Part shown: positions 42,201 through 57,165 of the stretch, piece after piece | Layout: every line of letters begins with the position of its first letter | Position numbering within the stretch: position 1 is the stretch's first letter | Source of the DNA: Cyanophora paradoxa | Lineage: Eukaryota > Glaucocystophyceae > Cyanophorales > Cyanophoraceae | DNA length: 64,000 bases | Direction of reading: 5' to 3' | Assembly: GCA_004431415.1 (NCBI GenBank) | Contig: QPMI01000612.1 | Location: 1 to 64,000 of the forward strand | The notes under the pieces: model-generated | The model's input: only the letters and a program-made list of their open reading frames with translations | What the model was told of the DNA's origin: nothing | Database searches by the model: none | Program-made: the position numbers and the translations under genes

Positions 42201-42535
42201 TTGTTTCCCCACCAGGCCTCCGCGTGCAGATGTAAGCACGCGGTCCGGCGTACGCGTTGCGTGCGAGGCGGCGCACCAACGCTCCCGCCGAGAAGCGCTC
42301 TTCATCCTCCCCAAGCGTGATGACTTCCTGCAAGCTCAGAACGCTGCACGTACGCTCAAGAGCGACCGATGAAGCAAAAAAGCGCGTCGCTTGGGCGCAC
42401 CTCGCGGCTGGGCGCACGAGAGCGGCGACGGCTGGGGAGAGGCAGTTAGTCCCGCGGGCGCACGTCCAAGTTTGGATCACGCTCTCGCTTACCCACGAGC
42501 ACCAGGAGCGCGTGCGTACAGCGGCGGAATCGCAT
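39271..42535 (-). CDS. Unrecognised type I membrane protein, intron-rich
   Basis: A minus-strand gene ending at the TAA at 39273-39271 after GTPSSSS. A likely start is the ATG at 42535-42533 (MRFRRCTHALLVLV, signal-like), though exon joints near it are not resolved. Extracellular-looking exons include YGCPLRLYVVAAPPKGNMTV, QMAYIAASSPLSVIRFDL, VQVLALAASRAGDALLVAS, VDLNNAVLIDVMPRAPFW, VDYTNMNVTSGDAFCAWAD and GPFGSFCTNCTAEP, with several N-x-[ST] sites. One strong transmembrane helix follows (AALVLGIASALFVALVLAG), then a basic stop-transfer RRRSKRAF, a charged coiled stretch EEKAREAERAEAAAA and a Glu/Ala/Ser-rich tail. I recognise no family. It may be a cell-surface receptor-like protein. It is divergent from the TMEM184 gene (about 225 bp apart). 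Confidence 0.5.
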
Positions 42536-42761
42536 CGAGGACTCGCTTTCGCTTGCGTATGCGTACCCCTCAATCTTGCTTGAGTAGTTGGCTGCAGGGC
42601 GACGAGTTTGTGGTTTAGGCGACGGGCCGTGCATTCCAACACCGAAGAGAGCTGCGGAGCGTGCGGAGTCGGACACGCTCGAATACTTCTGGAGCGCTCG
42701 GTCGTCGGCAGCGGCGACGGAGCGCTGTCGCTAAGTTGAGGAGCACCTCCTATAGCCCGCC

Positions 42762-45700
42762 ATGGGCCAGTGCGCGTCGCACGAGACGTACGCGGAGTGG
42801 GACGGGGAGAAGGTCGATGCGATCGGTGCGTTTTCCGGACGTCTCCGTCTTGCGCTTGGCTTCAGGAAGCTTTGTTGGAAGCTCTGACATCATGTCCGCA
42901 GCGAGCATCACATACTTCGGGTGCCTCATTGCAGCGGGGGCGGCCGCCGCCTTCGCAACCCTGCTTTCGCTATTCCTTGTGCGTCGTGCTCAGTCCTCTT
43001 GAAGCGCCCCCCCGCGGCTGACACGGCAATTTCGAACATGCACGGCTCTTCCGACCCTAGATCTACAAGCACCTGACCTACTACTCCAGTCCTTACCATC
43101 AGCGCTACATCATACGCGTCTTACTCATGTGTCCTTTCTACGCCATCGGTCCGCCCCGCGAAGTTGAATTGGTCTTCGGCTTCCCGCCCCTCGTGCTGAA
43201 TGCTCGGCAGACTCGTGGCTTAGCTTCCGCTGGCCGAAGTATGCCGTGTACTTTGACGTCGTGCGTGACTGCTACGAGGTGCGTGGGTGCCACGTGACTG
43301 CTGCGCCGGGTCACGACTGAGCCGCGTCATGCGCGTCGCCTGCAGGCCTTCGTCATCTACAACTTCTTCCTGGTGCGAGGGCCCTCCAAGCGCAAGCCGT
43401 CTGCTCTGCTTAGCTAAGCGGGGCTGCGCCCGTGCAGCTCCTTTTGAACTCCCTCGGCGGCATGGCGGTTGCTCAAAAGGTTTGCAGCGCTCTCTAAGTT
43501 CGCGAAAAAGCTCGCCGGCAACGCCCGACAGGTTCTGATGGGCAAGCGGATCGTGTTGCCGTTCCCGTTCAACTGCATCAAGTTTACGGCTACGGGCACC
43601 GGGTGCGCCCCGCTCTGCCGTCAAGCACAACCCGCCTGAATTGTCGCATCGGCACGCAGCAAGTTCTTGACGCAATGCAAGAACGGAATGCTGCAGGTTC
43701 GCTGCCTCTTTTCTTTCTGCTCCTTTTCTTCTGCCCTGACCACGAGCTTTCAGTACGTCGTCATTCGCCCAGTGTACGCAGCCCCCGCCGGCCCGCGCGC
43801 CGCCAGTACCCTGACTGAATCGCGCCCTTCTCACTCTTAGCACGACGCTGGTCGCTGTGCGCCTCGCTGCGCCCCGCCCTGTCGCCCGCGCCGCGACCTT
43901 CCGCCTGACCGGCGGCCGCTGCCGCGGCGCGCAGTGCTTCTCGAACGCGGCGAACGTGTACTGCCCCACGAGCCTCGCGCCTGTGCACGTCATGTTCTAC
44001 ACCTCGGGCACCAACTTCATCTCCGTCTCCGTGCGCGGCATCCGATGCCCCCCGCCGGGCGACCGCGCCCGTCGACCTGACGGCGCCGGCGCGGGGCGCG
44101 CGGCAGGTGGCGATGTACGCCCTCATCGCCTTCTACTACGCGGTGCAGAAGGACCTCTCGCCCGTGAAGCCCCTCCCCAAGTTCCTCTCCATCAAATTCG
44201 TCATCTTCTTCTCCTTCTGGTACCCCCCGCGCTTCGCCCTGCTTCGCCCCTCCCGCCCACAGCCCCGGCGCGGCAGGCAGGGGTGCGTGATCTCGGGGCT
44301 GATGAAGGTGAACCTGCTGCGGGGGACGGTCTCGTGGACGGCGGACGACATCGGGGTGAGCGTCCAGAGCTTCCTCATCTGCGTCGAGATGCTCGCCGTC
44401 GCCGTCCTCCATGTCGTCCGCCCCGCCCCCGCCCCGCCCCCGCCCCGCCCCAAGCCGCCTGCCGCCGACGCCGCTCCGCCCCGCCCCGCCCGCCCCGCCC
44501 CGCCCGGCAGTACGCTTTCGACTACGAGGAGTACAAGCCCGCCGGCGGCCGCAAGTCCAAGTGCGACGCGCCGGCGCGGCGCGGGGTGCCGGGGGCCGAC
44601 CCTCCCCCGCCCGCCCCCGCAGGATCTGGAAGTCGATCAAGCACGTGTGCAGCCTGAAGGACCTGCTGGTCGACCTCCGCGTGCCCATCCACAAGTTCAA
44701 GTCCCCCGAGCAGGTCGGCCCCCCTGCCCGCCCCGCCCCGCCCTTTCTCCCCTCCTCGCACCCCTGCTTGTTTTCCCCCCTGTCCGCTTCATCTGGCCGG
44801 CGCCTAGGCCGCGGCGCGCCGCTCCTCCCCCCTCTTGACGTCGCGCGTCGTCGCCTCTGCGGCGCGAGAGGGCCGACGCCAGGCGCGCGCAGATCGAGGC
44901 GGAGCGGCAGGAGCAGATCCGCAAGGCGCGCGAGCGCGTCTCCATGCAGATGCACCTCGTTGACTCGGCGGGCACCATGAAGGCCCGCCCCGCCCCTTGC
45001 CGCCCCCCGCCGCGAGCCTCGAGCGGGGCGGGCGGCCGGCAGGTGGTGCACAGCGACGGGCACGAGGAGGTGGAGGGCGGGCGCGGCGGGGCGGGGGCCC
45101 CCGAGCCGAGCCCCGCGAGCGGGGGCGACCCGACGCCCAAGGGCGACGGGGAGGAGGTCATCCCCTCCTACTTCGACGTCTCGGTGCGCGCGCACGAGCC
45201 CGGCCCGCCTCCCCCGGGCCCCTGCCGACGGGCTGCGGGGCAGGCGTACCGCTCGATCCAGGCGCACGAGCTCTCGGACGGCCTCGACGCGATGCGCTCG
45301 GGCGGCCGCAAGCGCCCCCCGCGGCAGCGGCGCGGCGAGGAGGAGGACCCGAGGCGCCGCGCGCCGGCGGCAGCGCCGGCGGCAGCGGTGGCGAGAGCGG
45401 CGCGAGCGGGGACGAGGCGGAGGGGCACGAGGAGCACCGGCGCGCGTCGGTGGAGGCGCCCGGCGGCGGCGGGCGCGCGGCGGGGCAGCAGCAGGCGCCG
45501 CACGTGCCGAGGCGGCGCGGCTCGTCGCCGACGCACGAGCACCAGCACCACCACCACGCGCACCGCTCGCACCACCGGCCCGCGGCCTCCTCCTCCTCTG
45601 AGTCCCTCCCGGGGCAGTACAACCCCTTCGCGGAGCCGCCGGAGAACCCATTCGCTGCCCCGGAGCCCGCGCGCGCCAACGGCGGCGGCGGCGCGGCTGG

Positions 45701-45782
45701 CGGCGCGGCGGCCCCGGGCTCCAAGCCGAAGCAGGCGGCCAGCAACCCCTTCCTCGGCGACATGGACGACGTCCTCATATGA
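42762..45782 (+). CDS. TMEM184/OST-alpha family membrane protein (DUF300)
   Basis: The ATG at 42762 gives MGQCASHETYAEWDGEKVDA, with an N-terminal MG-x-C that could be myristoylated and palmitoylated. Spliced exons then give a membrane helix (SITYFGCLIAAGAAAAFATL), IYKHLTYYSSPYHQRYIIR, LLMCPFYAI, DSWLSFRWPKYAVYFDVVRD, AFVIYNFF, PLPKFLSIKFVIFFSFWQG and SFLICVEMLAVAVLHVYAFD. These match the TMEM184/OST-alpha family almost motif by motif, including the H-x-x-x-Y-x-x-P-x-x-Q-R-x-I-I-R signature. The C-terminal tail is long, His- and Gly-rich, and holds three NPF motifs (QYNPF, ENPF, SNPF), which bind EH domains of endocytic proteins. It ends at the TGA at 45780-45782. Family members transport organic solutes or act in vesicle traffic. 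Confidence 0.88.
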
Positions 45783-46137
45783 GCCGCCGGTCTCCCCCCT
45801 GCCGCCGCCCGGCCCATCCACCCCGTGATCCCCGCTTTCTTCCCAGAAATCCCGGCACGGATCCGCATTCCCCCTCCCCTCCGTAGCAGCTCCTCTACAT
45901 TTTTATTGTTATTTAAGACACGAAACACTCCGCCATTTAGGTTTTTTTTGAGGCGTGTGGGTGGGCAAGCACGTTCAGGCTGCCCCGATCGCTTGTCCGA
46001 GAGCGCTGTTTCGAATCTAAAAAAATGAAATCGTACATCGGATACACATAAGACAAAGGAAAAAATCAGGTACGGGGAGCTCAGAGATTCCGAGATGCGT
46101 GCGCGCGGGGGGAGAGCAGCGGGGCCGGAGCTCCTGA
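45783..46137. other. Intergenic region between convergent genes
   Basis: 355 bp between the convergent TMEM184 and kinase genes. It contains AT-richer stretches (CATTTTTATTGTTATTTAAG and a T-run) that may hold poly(A) signals for both genes. No gene seen. Confidence 0.4.
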
Positions 46138-49479
<3,342 letters not shown>

Positions 49480-49932
49480 GGCCACGCCTGCAGAAGCTCC
49501 CCAGCTTGACGCAGCTGGCTATACCGGAGCTGGCCACTCTAGCTTGACCGCTGCGTAGCTCGGACGAGCCACGCAGGCAAGGCCGACACCAGCGGAGTCG
49601 GCGCGGACAGGTCAAGCCAAATAGCTGTGGGATGGGGCACAAGGAAATCCACCAAAGCGCCGTGTGCCCGTCCGCTGTGGGGCCCTGCTATCGTGGCTCT
49701 CGGTCCTACCCCCAACGTGGCTCTCGGTCCTACCCCCCTTATTTTGCGAAAACCGCGTGCTCAGTTGCGTGCCGAGAAGTCGTTCTGTGATGCTGCGGCT
49801 GGCACGGAACGCGGTGCGTCGGTTTATCCGTCCGCCAAACCCGCTGACGCCGAAATCTAGGCGGCCGGCGGCCTGGCGCGTCAGCTGACATGCTTACGCG
49901 CGTACGCGTCGATACACACGAACGGCAACGCA
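49480..49932. other. Divergent promoter region, kinase and MMAA genes
   Basis: 453 bp between divergent genes. It contains a near-tandem duplication: CGTGGCTCTCGGTCCTACCC with two further C bases occurs at 49692-49713 and again at 49716-49737. No gene is supported. Confidence 0.45.
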
Positions 49933-51331
49933 ATGACCGATGCTACGGCCGCGCTGGCGGACGCGCTGGTCGATGGCGACCGCGCAGCGCTGAGCCGTGC
50001 CGTCACGCTCGGTCCGCTTAGCCTCCGCCGCACGCGATGCCGCTCCCCTTCGCTGTCCTGATTCTGCATTGGACGCGGTGTCGCAGTGGAGTCGCTGCGC
50101 CGGGACCACCAAGTGCAGGCGAGCCACCTCTTGAACAGAGCGCTCGCGCTGAGGGCGGCTCGGAGAGCGCCGAGCGACCCGCCGACCTTCCGCATGTGTA
50201 TTTCCGGGCCGCCTGGGGTCGGCAAGAGCACGTTCATCGAGGTGCGGCTCGCGGGGCCCGCGCAGCCCGGCGTTGCGACGCGCCCGACGCGGGCTGGACG
50301 GGGTGGGGCAGGCGTTCGGGCGGCACATCGTGGAGCAAGGGCACAGGCTGGCTGTGCTCGCGATCGACCCCAGCTCCTCCCGGACCGGCGGCTCCATCCT
50401 GGGAGACAAAACGCGCGCCGCCCGCTGCCGCCCCCCTCCCGGCCCGCCGCCTCGCTGAGCGGGACGGGGGCAGGCGGATGGCGGAGCTGTCGAGGGACGC
50501 GCGGGCTTTCGTGCGGCCGTCGCCGACGGGGGGGACGCTCGGGGGCGTCGCGCGGCGCACGGACGAGGCGGTGGCGCTGGTGGAGTGCGCGGGGTACGAC
50601 GTGGTGCTGGTGGAGACGGTGGGGGTCGGCCAGAGCGAGGTCTCCGCCGTCGACATGGTGGACTTCTTCGCGCTGCTCGTGTCCCCGGGGGGCGGGGACG
50701 AGCTGCAGGGGATCAAGAAGGGCGTCGTCGAGGTCGCCGACCTCGTCCTCGTCAACAAGGCCGACGGGCCCATGCTCGAGGTCGCCCGCCAGACCAAGGC
50801 CCGCCGCACCCCCGCCCCCGCCCCCGCCCCACATCCCCGCACCCCCACGCCCGCGCCGACGCCGGCGGCAGAACGAGTACGCGAGCGCGCTGCGGCTGCT
50901 GCAGCCGAAGAGCGAGCACTGGCGGCCGAAGGTAATGACGATGTCGGCGGCGGCCGGCGCCGGGGTGCCGGAGGTCTGGGGCGAGGCGCGCGCCTTTTGG
51001 CACGCCATGCGCGACGCCGGCGAGCTCGACCGCCTGCGCGCCCAGCAGGTCCCCTCCCCCGCCTGCCCTCCCACACGAGTGCCCCATGGGCGCCCCCGTG
51101 CCCCGGCACTCACGCTCGCCCCCCCGCGCGCAGCGGCGGCGGGCGATGTGGCGGCTGATCGCGGACGAGCTCATCGCGCGGCTGCACGAGCACGAGGGCG
51201 CCAACGCGGTGGCCCGCGAGCTCGAGCCCCGCGTGCAGGCCGCCGCCGCCGCCCCCCGCTGGGCCGCCGCCGCCGCCGTCGACGCCTTCCTGGGCGGCCA
51301 CGCCCCCTTGGCGCCGCCCCCCTCCTGCTGA
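49933..51331 (+). CDS. MMAA: Methylmalonyl-CoA mutase-associated GTPase (MMAA/MeaB)
   Basis: The ATG at 49933 opens [20 protein letters not shown] and splices to [20 protein letters not shown]. The GTPase core is clear: [15 protein letters not shown] (P-loop), [20 protein letters not shown], then [53 protein letters not shown] and LVLVNKADG. These are the MeaB/ArgK signatures, and the C-terminal helical region follows to the TGA at 51329-51331. This protein loads and protects adenosylcobalamin on methylmalonyl-CoA mutase, normally in mitochondria. No clear targeting peptide is seen at this start. The intron 50413-50473 begins with GC and is fixed by the conserved GDKTRM junction. Confidence 0.92.
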
Positions 51332-51527
51332 CCCCGCCGCTCCTCCGCTAGCAGCTGGTCAGAAGGCCCTTTGCCTAGCTGAGGCGGGGTTCGGGAGCCG
51401 GGAGTCTGTGCCCCGGCAGAAACGACCGGTGCAGGGGCCCGGGCCCGGGGCCCCGCGCTGTTGATCGCGACGCCCTACGCCTGTGAAACCTCTAACACTG
51501 GAATGAAATCCTGCGCGTGTGCTGGCG

Positions 51528-52705
51528 CTAGCTGGGGCGGGGCCCGGGGGCCTGGAGGCCGGTGTAGGGGGCGTGGATGCCGGCGGCGCGGAAGAAGCGG
51601 GCGACGGCGTCGGCGACGCGGGCCTCGTGCCCCACGAAGGAGTGCCCGGCGCCCTCCACCAGCTCCAGCTCGTGGCTCTCCAGCAGCGCCGCGTAGCTCG
51701 CCGCGTCTGCGCGCCCCTCAGGGGACCCTCTCGGGGGGCCGGGGCCGGCGCGCCCTCGACGGGGACCGTGTTGTCGGCGGTGCCGTGGACGATGAGGACG
51801 CGGGCGGAGACGGCGCGGGCGGCGGCCGCCATGTCGAGCGTCTCCCGCTCCCGGATCGCCGCCTTGTCCACGAGCACGCGGGCCCCGGGGGACGGCTCCC
51901 AGTGGAAGCTCCCCGCCGCCTCGAGCGCGGCCATCTGCTCGGCGCTGAAGCGCGGCGGGCTCCGCGTCATCTCGTAGCGCCCGCACAAGTTCACGACGAA
52001 CGGCACGTCTCCGTACTTGGCGCTGTAGAGCTGCGCGCCGGCGTGTCTCGGCGGGCGTCGCAGGCACAGGCGGGCCGGGGGCGCGGCGGGGCGCGGCGGA
52101 GGGTCGCGACGCACGAGGACGACGTTGCCGCCCTTGCTGTGGCCGAGGATGCCCTGCACGTCGAGGCGGTGCTCGCCCCGCAGGCACTCCACGAACGCCC
52201 GCAGGTCCTCCGCCTCCTTGTGGTAGTGCGCGTACACGCAGGCGCCTGCCCCCGTGCGCTCGTCACCAGCGCGAAAGGCGCACTCCAGGCGCGAGGCCCT
52301 AGGCCCCCCGCCGCGCTCGCACGCCGGCAGCGCGCGGCGCGGCCAGCTCGCCAGTGCGGCGCCCCGCGCGCGGGCGCACCCTCGCTCTCGCCGTTCCCAG
52401 AGAAGTCGCCCCGGAAGGTGTTGAACGGCAGCGCCTTCGCCAAGCTGAGGATGATGCCCCGGTTCTTGTGGCAGAGCCTGCGCGAGCCTCGCGCACGCGA
52501 GGGCCGGGGGCGGGCATAGCAAGGCGCACAGGCCGTGGCAGAGAATGACGACGTGGTTCGATTCCGGTGCTTTGCGCGCAAGGATGCCGACCTGCACGGC
52601 ACAGCGCGTCGATTTGGATGATCGGTAGCGAGTACAGGCGGGACTGCAGACCAGCTTTTCCCCGCTTGCGTTTCGAGTCTCCACCCGGACCTCGTACTCC
52701 TCCAT
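51528..52705 (-). CDS. Alpha/beta hydrolase (serine hydrolase)
   Basis: Minus-strand gene from the ATG at 52705-52703 (MEEYEVRVETRNASGEKL, spliced to VGILARKAPESNHVVILCHG) to the TAG at 51530-51528. The fold's landmarks are present: ILCHG (oxyanion region), FRGDFSGNGES, a nucleophile elbow GHSKGGN, the Asp-bearing VLIVHGTADNTVPV and the His-bearing GAGHSFVGHEA. This triad order fits an esterase, lipase or acyl-transferring hydrolase, but nothing in the sequence fixes the substrate. It is close in design to plant and bacterial small esterases of the alpha/beta hydrolase fold. It is convergent with the MMAA gene, 196 bases apart. Confidence 0.8.
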
Positions 52706-52998
52706 TCGGCGCTCGCCTGGGCGGCGCTGGCCGGCGCGTCTAAATCGACAGTACGTGTACCCTGGACTTCGGCCCAAGTGAAACTGGCGTACCCCGGACC
52801 CAGCCCGACGCCGAGTGCTAGCCGAGTCTGGCCGCAAATCTAGAAAGCCGTGATGCTCGACATGTACAGAGGCATGGGAGGAAGGAACAGGCGGGGCGCC
52901 ACAGCTGGGGCGGGGGAAAGAGGCGCGGGCGGGGAACGATTCAGAGCCGCAAGGCCCGGCCGGCGAGGGCGGCGCGAGGCGCGCGAGCGTCAACGTCG

Positions 52999-54721
52999 TC
53001 ACTGAATTGAGCAGCCGCCGTCCCTCGCCCGCTGGCGAGGGCAGGGGCGGCCCATTGGGTGGCTGTTCGGCCTGCGCGTTGGAGGCGTGAGGAGAGGGGG
53101 AGAGGGGACGGGACGCGGGGATGCGGGCCCTCTGTAGTCGCAGAGGCAGGTCCAGATGAACTCATGACCGCATCGGCACGTCTGCGGCTGCCGCTCAGAG
53201 ACGCAAGGCGAAGCGAAGCACGGGGTGGGGCGGGGCGCGCCATGTGGTCGCAGCCGCCGCTCTTCTCGATGGCGTTGTTGCAGCGGGGGCAGGGCTTCGT
53301 CACCCGCGCCAGGGCCGCCGCCGTCCTGTCCAGATCGGATCAGAGCGGACCAGAGACGGGCGGGGATGGGCGCGGCGCACGCGAGGCGGCCTGCCGCCCC
53401 GTTGTCCCGCTCCCGCTCCCGCTGCCGCGCCGCCCACTGCTCGCAGTTCATCCCGTCGTGCCACTGCGCGGACGGACGTCAGCCATTCTCCGCGGGCAGA
53501 GCGGCCGGCCGGGCGGAGCGGGGCGGGGCCGGGGCGCACGGGAACGGAGCAGCGGGCGCAGGAGTCGCGGCGGCAGAGGCTGCAGCGGACGCGGGAGGGG
53601 CGCTGCTCGCCGGCCCCCACCGCCATCATGTAGTAGCATCCGGGCTGCGAGCACGTCCTGCGAGCGGAGCTCAGAGCAGTCCGCACCGATTCGAGCCGAC
53701 CCGAGCCGATCTGATCCTACCAGCGCTCGGCCTCCGGGACGCTCTGCATGACGACGACCTGGTCGTAGCGGCGGCGGTCCTCGGGGGCGCGCAGGTAGCG
53801 GGTCAGCAGCTCCCGCTGGTCCACCTCCGCCCCGCATTCTGGAAGCGGGCAGCGGATAGGCAGCCGGGCCTCGCCGAGGAGCGCCATAGCGTGGCCCCGC
53901 AGGCACTCCGCGTGGAAGGCGTGCCCACACGCGCCCAGCGCCTCCCGCTCGTCCCGCACCATCCCCTCCAGGCACACGCGGCACTCCTCCAGCGCCACCT
54001 CCGCCGCCGCCGGGGCCGCCGCGCCCGACGAGCCCGCAGGCCCTGCCGCCTGCGCCGCCTGCGCCTCGGCGGCGGCGCGCTCGGCGCGCTCGGCGGCCTC
54101 GATGCGGGCGATGAGGGCCGCGAGGGCCGCGGAGTCCGCTGCGGGGCCTCAGTCCGGCGACGGAGGCGGAGGCGGAGGTGCCCGGGCGGCGGGCACCGCG
54201 GCAGGCCCGGAGGGCGGCCTCGAGGCGGGCGGCGAGCGGCGCCAGGTCATCCTCCGGGCTTTCCCGCCGCAGAAGCCCGTCCAAGAAGCCCCGCCGCTGC
54301 TGCTGCGACGCCTGCGTACGGCTTCGTCTGCGGGGGGCGCGCGGGCGCCCGCGTGCTTCCCGCGGACCTCCGAGACGTCGCGGAGGACGGCGATGCCCTC
54401 CTGGAGCTGCTGGGACTGCGCACGCAGGCTCGCGCCGACCCGCTGTAGCTCCGCCAGCAGAGCCGTCCGCCCCGAGTCCCGCGGCTGCGCCGCACCCGGC
54501 GGCTGCAGCCGCGACGACGTCGGCCAGGCCTTGACGAACTCCACCACGACGCCAGCGACAAAGATGCCGCCTAGGGCGAGCCCGACGACGCGCAGGCCCT
54601 CTCCGAGCATCCCCGAGGCGACGGCCGCCGTGCCGCCAAAGATGGCAACTCCCACACCGAAGTCGAATGCGCTGGCACCAGACGTCGGCGACTGCTGAGG
54701 CCGCCGCTGTGTTGAGCTCAT
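52999..54721 (-). CDS. RBR-type E3 ubiquitin ligase with N-terminal membrane segment
   Basis: Minus-strand gene from the ATG at 54721-54719 (MSSTQRRPQQSPTSG) to the TGA at 53001-52999. Near the N-terminus are two Gly/Ala/Val-rich hydrophobic stretches (VGVAIFGGTAAVASG and VVGLALGGIFVAGVVVEFV), likely membrane-inserted. A coiled, Ala/Glu-rich middle follows. RING1 is CRVCLEGMVRDER...CGHAFHAECLRGH...CPLPECG; the IBR has CSQPGCYYMM...CSLCRRDSCARC; RING2 is CPRCNNAIEKSGGCDHM joined to TCRCGHEFIWTC, with the catalytic Cys in SGGCDHM. This is the RING-IBR-RING layout of Parkin- and ARIH-type ligases. The intron inside RING2 (53240-53182) starts with GC. It probably ubiquitinates proteins at a membrane. 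The substrate is unknown. Confidence 0.85.
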
Positions 54722-55040
54722 CGAATGCACTGAAATACGGCGCTATGTGGAGTTCGCTGTGTAAGCGATGCGCGAGAGCGCCAGCCGGGCCCGGCCCCCG
54801 CGGCCGCGGTCAGGTGACAGAGATGGCAATCACGGTGCCTGGGTGCCTGCCTCGCGACGGCGGCGGCGGCGTAGGGCGCGTGGGAGCGGCTAGCTAGGGG
54901 CAGCCTGAGCGGGCTTCCCCGGTCAATTGCAAGCTGGTCAGGGCGCAGTGAAGTGACGCCGCAGTCTCCTGAGGGGGGTACGGCGAGGTCGCACTTGGCA
55001 AGCAGCTGCCCTCTCGCGGCGATCCAGGGGCGCAGTTGCA
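54722..55040. other. Divergent promoter region, RBR ligase and ATG18/WIPI genes
   Basis: 319 bp between divergent genes, with no supported gene. It is GC-rich and no clear regulatory motif stands out. Confidence 0.35.
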
Positions 55041-57165
55041 ATGAATCTGTCAAGAGGGCAGAGCAGCGGTGAGTTCTCGCTGCGCGAGCGTGGAGCGCGG
55101 CCGGGGCGCCCGCTCGGCTCGCGGCCTTGGCCGCACGCCTGCGCGCGCGACCAGTGACGCGTTTCTGCTTCGCAGAGCTGTTATTTATCGGGTTCAACCA
55201 AGGTGCGCGCCTGCATGCGATCTGCCGCCCGCGGCGTTCTCGTTCAGACAACTTCGTCCGCAATCAGACCACGGGTGCTACGCGGTTGGCACGGATTCCG
55301 GTGCGCATCGCTGCGCTTCGGCTTGTATGCACGTAAGCGCCAGCTCACGCCCTCTCGTCGCACCGACAGGTTTTCGCATATACAAGCGAGCCCTGGCGCC
55401 CCCTGTCCGCGCCGCCCGAGTCAGCTGACCTGGCCCGCCTCCGCTCCGCGCAGCTCGGATCCATTCAAGGAGACATTCCGAAGAGGTGCACAGGACGCAC
55501 GTACACGGGCGGAGGGCGCGCTGACGCGGCGCTCCTGCAGAGTTCCACGGGGGCCATGGCGGCATCGGCGTGGTCGAAATGCTCTTCCGGTGCAACATCC
55601 TGGCGCTCGTAGGCGGGGGCACGAACCCGCGCTACCCGCCCAGCAAGGTCCGCCGGGACGCGAGCGCGCGCGAAGGCTGACTGCGCCACGCGGCCTGAGC
55701 GGGTGGCGCGTGCAGGTCATGATCTGGGACGACCACCAGTCGCGCTGCATCGGGGAGCTGAGCTTCAAGAACGAGGTCAAGGCCGTCCGGCTGCGCCGCG
55801 ACCGGTGCGCGCGCGCGCCGCGCGGCGGCTCCGGGGGCGGGGCGGGACGGTGTGGGGCGGGCAGGATCGTGGTGGTGCTGGAGCAGCGCATCTACGTGTA
55901 CAACTTCTCCGACCTCAAGCTCCTCGACCAGATCGACACCTTCGCCAACCCCAAGGGCCCGCCGCCCCCCGCCCCCCGGCCCCCCGGCCCCCCGGCCCCC
56001 CGCCTGACGCGCCTGCGCGGCGCCGGGCGGCGCAGGGCTGTGCGCGCTGTGCCCGACGTCGACGAACATCGCGCTGGCGTGCCCGGGGCTGCACAAGGGG
56101 GACGTGTGCGTGCGGCTGTACGACAACGCGAACCCGACGTGGATCAAGGCGCACGAGGGGGCCCTCTCGGCCCTCGCCCTCAACCTCGACGGCACCCGCC
56201 TCGCCACCGCCTCCGACAAGGGCACCCTCATCCGCCTCTTCGACACCGCCACCGCCGCCCCGCTCCAGGAGCTCCGCAGGGGCGCCCAGAGCGCCGAGAT
56301 CTACCAGTGCGGCGCCCCCCTCTACGCTCCCCGCACACCCCCTTATCTGCCCCGTCCGCGCGCGCGGCAGCATCGCGTTCAACGCGTCGTCGACGATGGT
56401 GTGCACGACGTCGAGCTCGGGCACCGTGCACGTCTTCTCCATCGCCCCCGTCCCCGACGCCGACCTGTGCGCCCCGCCCCGCCCAACCCCAAACCAACCC
56501 GAGGCCGCCTTAGCTGAGCCGAGCCGCGCCGGGCCGGGCGCCGCTGAGCGGGGGCGGCAGGCGGCCGACCTCATCGGGCGGGGGCCGCCCGGGCTCTTCG
56601 GGGGGCGCCCCCGGCCCCTCCAGCCCCGAGGTGTCCAACCAGAAGTCGGCGTGCGCGCGTGCCCCCGCCTCTCGCCCGGCGGGGCCCGCCCTCAGCGTCT
56701 GCGGCTGGCGCAGGCTCTCGTTCTTCGCGCCGGTGCTGCCGAGCTACTTCAAGTCCGAGTGGTCCTTCGCCCGCTTCCACATCCCCGACAAGGGCTACGG
56801 CGACCCCCGCGCCATCTGCGCCTTCGGGGCCGACCGCAACACCGTCGTCGGTGCGCCCCAGCGTCGGCGAGATGGGGGGGGACCGCGGCCCCTGCCGAGC
56901 GCCGCCTCGCCCATCACCCCTCCCGGTCTCGCTCCGCAGTGGTGTGCGCGGACGGGACGTACTACAAGTGCAGCTTCGACCCCGTCAAGGGCGGCGACAT
57001 GCGCCAGGAGGTCATCTGCCGCGTGCGCTCGCACCCCCCCCCTCCCCCCCCCCTCCCCCTCCCAAGCTTCCGCGTACCCGCGCCTCATCGTCGCCCCCTC
57101 GAGCTCACCCACGCCGCCGCCAGTTCGTCGCGTCGCCGTCCGACCCCGTCGGCATCACCCACTAG
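55041..57165 (+). CDS. ATG18/WIPI-family PROPPIN (autophagy)
   Basis: The ATG at 55041 gives MNLSRGQSS, spliced to ELLFIGFNQ, then [17 protein letters not shown] and [12 protein letters not shown]-repeat exons follow: [116 protein letters not shown]. The PROPPIN phosphoinositide-binding motif is present as LRRG in [19 protein letters not shown]. Then come [14 protein letters not shown] and a final exon [13 protein letters not shown] with the TAG at 57163-57165. The family binds PI3P and PI(3,5)P2 on forming autophagosomes. Pattern and length are nearest to WIPI3/WIPI4. The intron 55386-55453 starts with GC and is fixed because only that joint gives the conserved RIYNSDPF. Confidence 0.92.
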
